From Rhypophila decipiens (lineage: Eukaryota > Ascomycota > Sordariomycetes > Sordariales > Naviculisporaceae), in NCBI GenBank assembly GCA_033297075.1, contig MU858172.1, positions 49,209-113,208 of the forward strand: DNA of 64,000 nucleotides, given 5' to 3'. The notes under the pieces are model-generated. The model had not been told where the DNA came from, ran no database searches, and was given only the letters and a program-made list of their open reading frames with translations. Positions 34,322 through 45,027 of the stretch are shown piece after piece. How positions within the stretch are numbered: the stretch's first letter is position 1; the number at the start of each line of letters is the position of its first letter. Made by a program: the position numbers and the translations under genes.

Positions 34322-36737
34322 ATGATACCCCAATCACCTTCCACCATGCACAAAACCACTCGAGACAGATACCGACTGCGCGATGCCAGACGAGGGACAG
34401 AGTTCCCACCTCGGAAAAGCTGCTACTCGAGATACAAATATCTCATTCTCTTTTCGGTCATTACCATTATCACCACCTCCATTGTTGTCCCTGTCGTGTT
34501 TGTCAAGGTGATTAGAAAAGCCTGGACTGCTAACCAAGCAGAAAAGGACCTCTCAGCCTGGACCCACTCGTTCAATATCACCACTGACTGGGACAAGTCA
34601 TGGCCCGAGACGGGGATAACACGAGATGTGAGCTTTACCATCTGCTTACAGATGCGAAGCAGTTCAATCAGGCTGATTAACATGTGGTGTCCTCTGATAG
34701 TATATCTTTACAATCACAGAACATGACGTGTATATTGGTCCGGATGGTGTCGTCAAGCAAAAGGCCATGCTGGTTAACGGCAAGTAACTGAATGTCCTTC
34801 CGAGGCACGTATGCCTGCTTTGGATGGGCCATGCTAACTGTCGTCGATACAGGTCAATATCCAGGTGAGAAGCCTCAAAATCTACAGGCACATCTGGGGC
34901 CAAGATCACACGCTAACAGCGAACTTGTCATTCAACCTCGCACAGGGCCGGTAATTCATGCTGGTACGTTTCTCTGCACAAAGCTTGTGTGAAAGACACT
35001 AGCTGACAGTTCGGTGCGCCCACATCAGATTGGGGAGACAGGATCCAAGTAACAGTCGTCAACCAACTCCAAGCAAACGGGTACGTAATCACCGCCCTTC
35101 CTCAAGTTCTGTTCCAAACTCACCCACTACAGAACATCGCTCCACTGGCACGGCTTCCGACAGCTCAACAACAACGTCAACGACGGCGCTAGCGGAGTGA
35201 CCGAGTGTCCCATCCCGCCAGGCGGTAATAAGACGTACCACTTCCAGGCAACCCAGTACGGAACATCATGGTACCATTCGCACATCTCGTCGCAGTACGC
35301 AAACGGCATCGTAGGCGCCATCCACATCGACGGCCCCGCCTCAGCACCCTACGACATCGATCTCGGGGTCTTTCCCATCTCGGACTGGTACTACTCACCC
35401 GCTGACATCTTGCTCTCCCGAGTGATGGACCCTGTAAACCCGTTCGTAGCAGGCCTCCCTGGAGCCCCGCCGCCGAGCGATAACATCATCTTCAACGGCA
35501 CCAACGTCAACCCCTATGACCCAGAGTCCTCCGGCGGCAAATACGCCCGTGTCACATTCACGCCCGGCAAGAAACATCGTCTTCGATTGATCAACACCTC
35601 GGCCGACAACACATTCACGATTTCCATCGTAAACCACGACATGACCATCATCGCCACCGATTTTGTCCCAGTGAAACCACACCCTGTCAAGTCCGTCTAT
35701 CTCACCGTGGGCCAGCGCGTTGACGTAGTAATCGACGCGAACCAAGAAGTGGCAACATACTGGCTCAACGCCACCTTCTCAGCTACACAAGCCTGCGGGT
35801 CGAGTATAAATCCCCACCCAGCAGCCATAGTACAGTACGAAGGTGTGCCGTGGTGGAAACCAGACCAAGTCGGCGAGCCACCGGCCGAGAGCTATTGCGA
35901 AGATGACGTCGGGCCTGTGCCCGTCGTGCAGAGGGCTCTTGCCCCTGGTACACTGTTCAGTTTCACGGGCGGCGAAAACACGCTGGACGTTAGTCTCGCG
36001 GTGAACAGCACCGTTTCCAAGGTCTTTTGGGCGGTGAATAACCAGAGCATCAATGTCGAGTGGGATTCACCTACCCTAGGGAAGGTGCTTGACGGGGAGA
36101 CCTTACCGGCCGAAGAAAATGCCATTGAGATTCCGGGCAGGAGCCAGTGGAGCGTCTGGCTGGTACAGAACCTGGCGCCGATACCGCACCCGGTCCACTT
36201 GCATGTAGGTCCTCTCCGTCCTCACCTCCCGTAGCTTCCTTTCCTTCCCCATCAGCAAAATTCCAGACCACACCGGGACGCAAAAATTAACCAACAACAA
36301 AGGGCCACGACTTCCAAATCTTGGCTCGCTCCCCAGCACCGGCCAACCCTCTCTCCCCAGATTCCCGACCGACCCTCTTTGACCCAGCAACCGACTCGTT
36401 CCGCCTCTTCCCCAGCCAGAATCCATCCCCAATCCGGCGAGACACGACAGTCCTCCCCGGCTTCGGCTGGCTCGTGATAGCCTTTCAGGTCGATAACCCG
36501 GGTGTTTGGCTATTTCACTGCCACATTGCATGGCATGCCAGCCAGGGTCTTAGTGTCCAGTTTCTTGAGGGTCTTGGGGGAGTCAACGGTACCGCTGGCA
36601 GTTACCTGCCTGGAGGAGCAGGGGCGGTGGGGTCACAAGAAAGCCTGGACGGTGAATTTGGGGGGAATTGTCCTGCTTGGAGGGAATATGATGCGTCTGG
36701 GTTGAATCCGTGGCCCAAGCTTGATTCTGGGATTTGA
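34322..36737 (+). CDS. Membrane-anchored laccase / multicopper oxidase
   Basis: Seven exons: 34322-34627, 34701-34779, 34853-34864, 34946-34963, 35029-35080, 35133-36204 and 36303-36737. They encode 657 residues. Two exons are only 12 and 18 nt, and intron 2 uses a GC donor (GCAAGT). This splicing restores the laccase block NGQYPGPVIHADWGD. All four copper motifs are present: HWHG, WYHSH, HPVHLHGHDF (across the last intron) and HCHIAWHASQG. So type 1, 2 and 3 copper sites look intact. Instead of a cleavable signal peptide the N-terminus is basic, then has a ~22-residue hydrophobic segment (YLILFSVITIITTSIVVP at about residue 40), predicting a type II anchor with the oxidase outside. Substrates would be phenols or pigment precursors. 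The alternative start is Met 34346. Confidence 0.9.
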
Positions 36738-37309
36738 TTGGCAGGGCTGGGAAAGCGGAGGAGGGAAAGGATGCGCGTGGGTGTTGGATGAATGCATGTT
36801 GATACCAACTTTTTGTCTGATGAGATTATGGCTTTATGGCTTATGATAATGACTTTCTTTTACGAGACTACCCTGATCAAAGGAAGAACCAGCTGCATCA
36901 CACTCCGCGTTTCGATGTCTTGAGCTCCTGCTGTTATGTTTTGATGGAGTGCTCAAGGTACCCACACATATGAGAAACCAAGAACGCCACAACCCCCATT
37001 TGGCAGGGCCGAGGCATTTTTTGGGCGGCTCTTTTGTTTTTCCAGGACCTCAAGCAGCTGTCATTCGATGGATCGAAGAAATCAGCCAATGTGGCTGAGT
37101 GGTTGGGATGTCCAGCGGAGATTGGAATTTGATCAAACCGCTCCGGGCGTTTACCATAATCTTTCATCCGCATTCTCATCGGCATTCTTTCCTTCCATAT
37201 GTTCCCAGTTTCCGCCAGACGAATATTCTTACCCGAACGCTCCGTTGATGACGTCCAGAGTCGCGGTTGGTGATCATCGTCGGAGAGCCGAAGAAAGCCT
37301 GACGCCAGA

Positions 37310-39512
37310 ATGGCAGACCCTATTTCTATCCTTGGAACCGCCGGGGCCGTCGCCAACATAATTGACGTGCTTGGCAAGGTCATCACCACGTTTGCTGAAT
37401 TGAGGAGCCAGTGGCAAGAAGCGGACCTCGCAGTCCTCGCCCTCGAGAGTGAACTCGCTGCGCTCAACGCGGCACTCACCAAGATCAAGGAATGGGCCGA
37501 GTCCTACTCTGATGATCCACACTACCAGTTGACCATGGATCTGGATCGGTGTGTGGTCTGCTGCCGATTACTGATTGGCAAAATCGATGCCGAAATCTCT
37601 AAATTCCAAAAGACGACAGAGAACCAACTCGATGCTGCGAGCAAGTTTCGCCTCCTACTCAAGACCAAAGACTTTGAACATATACAGCAGATGATCGGAA
37701 GGCAGACTGCGGCCGTGAACCTCCTACTCACCGCTTGCAACACCACGATGCTGTCTAAGCAAAAGGGACTGCTGGAGGAGTCAACCACTCGGCGAATCTT
37801 CAAGAAGATGGAGGACGACACGGCATCGCTCCTTGTACACCGGGACGTTGATTCTCTATTGGCTGGTACTGCTACATCCATAAGATCATCCAAGCGATCC
37901 ATAGTATTTGACTTCGACTCGACACTCTTCCTCTCACGGATTTATCAACGGTGGATTCGCGGCTCCGTCAAAAAGGCCTTACTCGAGCAACAGAACGACA
38001 AGAGTGCAATGCCTGTTTCGAATGGGAGGTTTCGGTTGTCTAGCACGTTTGATATGGCTGGAGGCTTCGATGCACGGTGGGATAGAAAACTTCTCGAGCA
38101 AAGATCGCAAGAAATTGACCATGACATAATGCGCGACGAGAAGTTGTTGAAACGTCAAGTCCAGATCCTGGTCCTTGGTGACAGGTCAAGAGCGGATATC
38201 ATCTACTCAATGGTGCTAAATGATCCCTCGAGTTGGCCGGGCGATCTCGGGCTGCGATCTAAGCCTATTGTCCTCGCCTTGGTATTTAGGTGCGTCAAGG
38301 CGCTCGCGGATGCAATGCGAAAGCATCAGGTGGCGCCAGACATAGATGAGATCTGGGAGCATATAACATATATTGAGTCCGCTGAGTTTGAAACCACGTG
38401 TCGCAATCCGTCTGGAAGCCTAGACCCAGGGTTCATAGCTGCCGCAGCAAGCATCATGAACAGCTCATATTTTTCCATCGATCGGTGTGATGAATTTGAT
38501 CTCCCGATGTCAACAGAACAGTGAGCATCCTCAAGCCCCAATTAACTCCGCCTGAAGCTTCTCTATGACTAACATAAGAAATTGTTCTGCAGCTTTCTTG
38601 TTCAACTTGCGACGATCGCAGCTCCAGATTATTGTCCAAGCAGGGCGGACGCTGTGCGTGTGTTAAAGTCAAGGCAAGCAATCAATTGTATTATTAGGGT
38701 AAAAAGATCATTGTTGTTCTTCTCCTCAGACCTATATCTTGTGTTCTGAAGTCGTCTATAAATATGTGTGATCCTGAAGTTTTCTGTGTGTTTCTGGCTC
38801 CATCTCGGCGATTCCATCGCCTGGATTTCCAATCATTGCCACAGCATTTCTAAGCAATCTTTCGCCACTAATAATCGTCCCTCGGCACCCCTGAAGCCTT
38901 GCCACACTTTGACAGCGTGCAGAATGCCGTCCCAACGGCGATCTTTGGGAGGCCGAACTGGCGATGGGCTGGCGCAATATTCACCTGTTTGACCCGAATG
39001 GCTACAAAAGGAGGAATGAAATGAACCGGTGGATCCACTTTTGCGAGGTTTTTTTATCAAGACGGAAGTTAAAAAAAAAAAGGGGGCAATTCGCTTTGGC
39101 GCCAGCACTAAACTTTTGCCCTGGCGCCGCTCTTATCCTCTTCGTGATCGACCTCGATACTTACGATCATGTGAACCTAAGCCAAACCAACAACCACTTA
39201 TGGGAAACCCTGCTCTTCTACGAGACGATAGTCAACTCAAAAATGTTGGCGAGATCATCAGTCTTGCTGATATTCGACAAGCTTGACGTCTTTACAAGGA
39301 AGCTCTCAAGGGCGCCACTCGAAAACTACTTTCCTGACTTCACGGGCAGCGTTGGAGGAAACGCGGCCAAGGCTGCTCTTGAATTCCTTCGCAGCTGAGT
39401 CCATCTACTTTGTCTCCAATTTAACGACCCTGATGGTCCGCGCAAGGTTTTCACAGCTATTAAGAACTTGATCATCCAGCAGCACACTATGGTAGACATG
39501 GGGCTGCTCTAA
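37310..39512 (+). pseudogene. Fungal STAND-type N-terminal domain fused to a degenerate G-alpha domain
   Basis: Exon 1, 37310-38520 (GTGAGC donor), begins MADPISILGTAGAVANIIDVLGK, the fungal helical domain usually found at the front of NLR-like proteins. It then runs into a G-alpha-like fold. The G1 strand is KRQVQILVLGDRSRAD where G-alpha has LLGAGESGKS. Exon 2 starts at 38593 (IAAPDYCPSRADAVRVL). Further on come IHLFDPNGYKRR (switch II; DVGGQR in G-alpha), RWIHFCE, LILFVIDLDTYDHV, LLIFDKLDVF (NKxD in G-alpha) and ENYFPDFTG. The P-loop Lys/Ser, the catalytic Gln and the NKxD Asn are all missing, so it should not act as a GTPase. The frame stops at 39396-39398, yet the G-alpha C-terminus (DGPRKVFTAIKNLIIQQ, ending GLL) continues in the same frame after the TGA to 39512. 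The region 38697-38920 could not be spliced cleanly. Probably a pseudogene. Confidence 0.65.
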
Positions 39513-39784
39513 GCCGTTATGGTAAAAAAGAAGGTTCTGTCTTGAACGAGCGTAGTACTAGGGGGCTCATCAGAGACTGGGGCTCAATCAAAGGTATCTA
39601 CGAGAGCTACCTTCATACAGGCCTGCCGCCAGCCTTGACTGAACCCGACAACGTACTCGTCTTTGGTCCCCACCGCTCCATTGCATTTTCTTTTCTATCA
39701 AGATGCGCCTCAAAAACCGTAGGACAGCGCGGTGCCTACTCTGGATTTTCCTCGGCATGTCAGAATACCATCATGATTCATTCT

Positions 39785-41003
39785 TTACTCCACTCCAACA
39801 ACATCGAACAGCGTCCGCAAAACAGAACATTCAGCCCGACCCTCAAACCAATGCCGATCCTGAGCATACCCACGAAAAATCATATCCCTCCCCAACTCAA
39901 CCACCCGCTCAACATCTCCCTCCTTGTCAGCCCAACCAGGCAAAGTCCCGCCAATGACGACCAAATGCGCGCCGATATGGATCAGCGTCCTGAACGCCTC
40001 CTGGACCGTCTTGAACCTACCGTATCCCTTCAAAAAGCCCTTAATGATCCACTCCCCCGCGTCGATATCCTTGAAGAGCTTGAGCATGAACAGTTCGGCA
40101 ATCATCTGGCCCACGTCGCGCTGCGGGATTCCGAGAGAGAGGACTTCCCAGTCTACTACAAAGACATCCATCGGCTTGTTTGAAGTACTTGAGGTTGCGG
40201 AAGAGCTTGCCTCGGGTTCGGGGAGGAGGACATTGCCGGTCCAGAAATCGCCGTGGACAACTTGGAGATTCTCGTTTTCGTCGGATAGCTCATTTGCGTA
40301 TTGAACCTCGAGCTTCTCCAGTAGCGCGCGGTGATCGCCTAGAATGGCCGGAAACTTGTCCACCATCTGGTGAGCGAGGAATTGATAATATGTCGCGTTC
40401 TTGAGGAGCTGGAGGGGCTTGTTCTTCCTGGCAAGGTCTCGCATTTTCAGCTTGGCATCGTCTTTTGGGGAGGTAGGCCAGGCTGTCCAACCATGGAATT
40501 GTCGCAACCAAGAACCTAACGCTTCACCAAGCGCAAGGAATTCCCGTCGCTTGGAGGCCGGGGTGGGGGAGAAATATCTCAGACAGTAAGTCTTGAGGTC
40601 GACACCGCGGGGGAGATACTCTTGGACTTGGGTGTTTGTTTCCGTGTTGAAGTAGTCTAGTCTCGGTGTTCGGACCGTGATGTCGACATCCGGCGTTGTC
40701 GCCGATGGCGGGTTGGTAGAATCCGACAAGCGGAAGGAGGGCAGATACCTGCCCAAGAGGGGATAATGTCCTGGCTTCGACTTCACAGCGGGAGGTGGGC
40801 AGGGAGAAGGAGGCGTCTGAGCGGACGTAGGCTTAACCGTGCTTGATGAGGACTTGGGGCTTTGTCGTGCTTGGTGGGAGGGGATCTTTGAGATTGGCGC
40901 AAAAGACAAAGTTGGCGTTGCCGCCGCTGAGGATGTTGAGCGAGTCAACTTGTAAACCAGTCTTGGAGAGCTCGGCTTCCAGGTCTGTGGTGATTTTGTC
41001 CAT
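39785..41003 (-). pseudogene. APH-family phosphotransferase, broken
   Basis: The kinase reads from Met 41003 (MDKITTDLEAELSK, then SGGNANFVFCANL and VLIKHG). A TAA follows at 40833-40835 where relatives usually have Glu, and the frame continues to about 40,760, after which homology moves to another frame (TPDVDITVRTPRLDYFN) and stays there to 39785. The catalytic loop VVHGDFWTGNVLL and the metal-binding VVDWEVLSLG are intact in the second frame. The family contains aminoglycoside/choline-type small-molecule kinases, and the fungal members are uncharacterised. One nonsense codon and one frameshift make the gene non-functional unless the sequence is wrong. The 387-codon frame alone lacks the ATP-binding N-lobe. 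Confidence 0.75.
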
Positions 41004-42405
41004 GGTCATTGTTATGGTTATGGGATTCGGCTTGGCGAGCGAATGAAGGATATCAGAGAGGTTCCCGCGTTGTTGATGCGGTTTCACACAAGAGGTATAA
41101 AACTGTGGTCGAACTCAGTTCTGTCCCTCAAAATGGGTGTCTGACTACTGAGTTCCCAATTGGCAATGGGCGGAATTGAGATCCTTTTATTGATTAACAA
41201 TGAAACACAATATGGGACCCAAAAATAACACTTCCTTCGTTCGGGCAGCGTGGTCTTGACGAGCTCACCTCTCATTGAAGCTGTCCCGGGCTGCAGAGTG
41301 GGTACGTAATGGAACTCCTCTCGTCGGCGTGAGTCACCTTAGGAGCTGAGCTCAGGTATTGATTGCACCACGCCGTGAGGGGAAATAGATTCAAGAGCCC
41401 CATCTTTCCAAAGTAGCCAATGAACGATTTTACCGTTTGATAGGTTGTCTCTCGGGAGGAATTTCCCGGAACCGCGGTGGATGCCCTTTATCGGGCCGAG
41501 CCACAGCACCAGACCGTCGCACACCATTCCCGGAGTAGCAGAAAATCCACATAATCTTATCTACACAACCGGCTGTAGCTTGAGATAACTACACTCATGA
41601 TAGTGACATGTGTGCCAGACGTTTATGTGCTACTGAAATAGAAATAAGGGAGAATAGACGCCATCACGGCGCAATGTCTTGGATTGACTGAAAAGTCCAA
41701 GTTCTTTGAGTACCCGATATCTGGTTAGCCACAGAATATTTGTGCATTGGTTCAAACGAAAGGACACAGCAGAAAACCAGAGCGGACAATCAGACCCTTC
41801 CAAACTGGCGAGAAGGCTCTGCCCTCGGTGGTGATCCCGTTCTCAGCGAGGGTCAGTTACGTCCAGCCAATCCGCCCACTTACAAAGAATGCTCTCTTTG
41901 CTTCTCATCTAATACCATAAACCTCTCACTGCCGCCGACCTCTAGACTTAGCTTTCAGAATCCTTTACGCAGGCAACTCTGGTGTTAATCGCTCCTTCCT
42001 CGAACTCATAATTCCATTCGCTTCCATAGAAGGCTTGTTCATTCGACAGAGACCCACCTAAACACTTCTCTGGTGAGGAATTTGGTGTTCAGTCTTGTAC
42101 ATCTTAACGGCAGAGTGGACCTTGCCGGTCGCCGGTCACTCGTGAGCTATTGTCTTCCGTCTGATACTTGTTGCGCAACTGTGTCAGAAAACCCTGCCCT
42201 TGCTTTTAGGCAACTGCAGCGTTAGCATTGTGCTTTTTCGGTGGCGCAGAAAAGGGTGACTGGCGTGCTTTTCCTGCAATTCTTGTGAGTGATTTGGAGG
42301 GTTCTCATTCAGATGAGATCAAGGTGTGGTCGGCTGCCTCTGCGAGTCTGACAAAAACTACTATAAAACAAGTCCTTTCTTACAAGTATGTTATTCCAAG
42401 GCTCT
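41004..42405. other. 1.4-kb spacer, no gene seen
   Basis: No frame longer than 90 codons with a recognisable motif. Its right part may hold decayed sequence of the DUF3723-type fragment. Confidence 0.4.
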
Positions 42406-42735
42406 CTATAGATGGACGATCAGCGACGTCTCTTTCCTGCCCTTCGCCGCCGCGACAAGATGCTCGCCGTAGAGACACGACAATCGGATCTCGGTAAGAA
42501 GAGGCAGATCCTTCTGCCCTTTACCCCGAGTTCTACGGAGCTGAGCGGCGGAGAGCCCCAATTGCGCCAGGATCTGTCCGAACTCCGCTTCCTCCACGGT
42601 ACAGGGGATACAGACGTCAGCGGTGGCCAAATTCTTGAAAACTCTCCTAAGTTTTTCCCGTACTTTGAAGCTGATCTGCCTCCGGTGCGGGAACTCCAAA
42701 GAGTCAAGAGGAACTCGCACAACGCCAAGGGACAT
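42406..42735 (-). pseudogene. DUF3723-like gene fragment
   Basis: About 109 codons read LGVVRVPLDSLEFPHRRQ, then VREKLRRVFKN, IPCTVEEAEF, and LTEIRLSCLYGEHLVAAAKG. This order (V-P-L-x-L, a VxxLxRxF helix, R-L-x-CLHGxHRxxAA) is what I remember of the DUF3723 family, which is large in fungi and often carried by Starship elements. Full-length members are several hundred residues; here the frame ends at 42406 and I find no clear continuation. It abuts the LINE remnant head-to-head. Confidence 0.45.
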
Positions 42736-42809
42736 TTTGATTATTCCGGGTATACGTATTCTATCGTTAGAAAAAGAAGTTGTAAGAAGATTTAGAAGTT
42801 CTTTGCTAT

Positions 42810-44222
42810 ATGCTGGTATTAGTGGTTGGCTACACCATGGTGGGGTGCCGGAACGAGAACACGAACGGGGACAGGAGGCAAGAAAAGGGGCTAACCCTAA
42901 CCCTAAGCTGCGATGAGAAAAATACCAGGTTACATCGCCAAACCAGGCAGTTCTGGATTACTTTGCACACGCTACCGAGGAAACATCCTTTCTGGCTCTT
43001 ATATCGTAGTATTTCTTCCTTGAAATCCAGACACCAACCGCCAATGCACAAAATGAAAGCATGGTTTACAGCTCTAGGGCTACAAAGGACAGAAACGATC
43101 GAGCCGTTCTGTATTACACCGTGGCTTCCAGGCGCGGAGGTGGATATTCTGACCACAGAAGAGGCGCTCCTAAAAACACGACAAGCCTCAGAGGCTCCTG
43201 TGTCGCCCACGGCCATATTCACTGATGGATCCACAACGAAGGTTGGGTCCGGAGTTGGTGAGGCTCTGGGGGATGGGACGCCGTTATTCTGCAAGACAAT
43301 AGAGCGAGTGCACCACCACCGAGCCGAATTGGCGGCTATTCGGAAAGCGGTGGGTTTGATCGAGCGGAATATGACGAAAACATTCCAGAGAGCCCGAAAG
43401 TATGACATCTACATGGACAGCCAGTATGTACGAAGGGTTCTCAAAAGACCACGGCAGCAGGAAGGTCAGGGTACAGTGAGACGAATAATGGAATCGGTCT
43501 GGGCGGTAGAGAAGCAAGGCCATCAAATTCAGTTCCATTGGGTCCCCGGTCACTCTGGCGTACCAGGAAACGAGGCAGCCCACAATCTCGCCCTAAAAGC
43601 AGCTGCAAGATGCATAGTCCCCAGCTCTGCGAGAGTGCTCTGCAGAGCTGGCTTCTCACAAGATCATCGAGAATACGAAAACCAATGGAGGGAGGCTCTA
43701 TACGCTACAAAAACTGGACAATTTCCCAAGGAAATTGACAAGACCCCCACAAGCACACCAAAGCGTTATACGACCATCTCGCGAGGGATGAAGCAGCTAT
43801 CCTCGTGCAACTACGGACGAACAAATGCAGGCTAAATAGGTACCTCGCAAAAAATGTGCCTCTACAACCGACCTCTGTGAATGCGGGCAACCGGAAACCT
43901 TGAGACACTTTCTTTTTGAATGTCCCAGATGGGAGACAGAAAGGCAATCCCTCAAGCAAGCTGCAGGTGCGCGGTGGACAGACTTATCCTATCTGCTAGG
44001 CGCATGGAACGATACGAAGAAGCCGGATGGGACCGATGTTGATGGGCCAAGGGAGAAGTGGAGGCCAAATCTTAAAGTGGTTGTGGCTATTATTACTTTC
44101 GCCAAAAGAACGAAACGTCTGGATTGGGTACGGGCAGAAAGGAGTGAATGAAAAGACGGTAACAGACAGATTGCTCCACATGCCTCTGTTCATAACAACC
44201 CAACAACTGCATCGCCGCTAAA
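42810..44222 (+). mobile_element. 3' remnant of a Tad-type LINE (non-LTR retrotransposon)
   Basis: Reading frames encode the end of a reverse-transcriptase polyprotein: a thumb-like block (RKHPFWLLYRSISSLKSRH), an RNase H domain (IFTDGSTTKVGSG, HHRAELAAIRK, IYMDSQYV, WVPGHSGVPGNEAAHNLA), and a terminal zinc knuckle (CECGQPETLRHFLFECP). In RNase H the last catalytic Asp (NExAD) is His, so the domain is dead. Two frameshifts, near 43,750 and in the A-run at 43,848, separate RNase H from the knuckle. The 5' two thirds (ORF1, endonuclease, RT fingers/palm) are missing, as expected from 5' truncation on insertion. Confidence 0.75.
42891..42906. repeat. Short telomere-like CCCTAA repeat
   Basis: CTAACCCTAACCCTAA is 2.7 units of the canonical fungal telomere repeat (CCCTAA on this strand), lying just upstream of the recognisable LINE coding block. 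Confidence 0.6.
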
Positions 44223-45027
44223 AGGACTTGCTGGCACTGGGAGGTATATCTTCTGGATATGGGAAACAAAGAGGTCGGTAGAGCGGTCTGTATTGTATGA
44301 AATACTGAAGTTGTAGTCAGTTACAGATTGCTTTAGAGCCTGATGTCTCAATAGGAGGCGACTGGGCGTAAAATTGACTCACTCACTCGCTCACTCTTCT
44401 TTACTGTAGAATCTTCGTCAATAGCATTGCAATAAGATTGATTCTTTCCACCAGTCGTGACACAAGCCATATGAGCCAACGGCTTCATCAAGGTTTGGGA
44501 CATTACCCTTCCCGTTCTAAGGGATTCTCTCACCTAGAGGAAAATGTAGAGCTTAGTGGCCATATACTGTAGACATTCCAGGGGTTCGCGCTGCTTATGC
44601 AGACGGTCTTCACCATCGCGACGTCTGTCGTCATGCGCCAGCTCGAAACTAAAATCTCCGGCGCAGCCATTGGCGCCGGATACCCGCCTGCGGAGGCAGA
44701 CCAGTTCATCCCCGCTGTCATCCACAGCTGCAGCGGGTGTTCCGGAGGCTTTTGCCGACATGCCTGACGCCACGGCAAATGTGGTCTCGGCAGCGGCACG
44801 CTTCGAACTGATATCTAGCCTGAAGGCCCAAGGGAATTCAGCATCAATACAATCTGGTTCTCATGCCCAAATGCACCCAACACGGTGAAGATCTGTTGTC
44901 AGCTCTGCGTCTACTACTTATTGCTAGTATAACCTGCAAGGCGTTCTTTAACCTCTTCAGAATACAAAAGACTCGGCACAAATTACAAAAGTTGATCGTA
45001 ATTCATTAAGCATGCGTTCCATCACCA
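44223..45027. other. Spacer with an unassigned minus-strand frame
   Basis: A minus frame (44773-44534, continuing upstream without an ATG to about 44,810) reads SGTPAAAVDDSGDELVC and ends at a possible donor. It could be an exon relic, but I do not recognise it. The block 44397-44462 is described separately. Confidence 0.35.
44397..44462. repeat. Second copy of the end of the 248-bp element
   Basis: About 66 bases starting TTCTTTACTGTAGAATCTT and ending CACCAGTCGTGACA match 58516-58582, the right terminus of the element inserted in the DUF3435 pseudogene, with a few differences. The opposite terminus was not found here, so the copy is truncated or diverged. Confidence 0.65.

Noticed and set aside
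37080..37150. Possible tRNA-Ser/Leu A-box (GTGGCTGAGTGGTT)
   Set aside because: No B-box at the expected distance and arms do not pair.
39542..40183. 213-codon plus-strand frame opposite the APH-family pseudogene
   Set aside because: Complement of conserved kinase sequence.
42412..42795. 127-codon plus-strand frame opposite the DUF3723-like fragment
   Set aside because: No motif; the minus frame matches the family order better.
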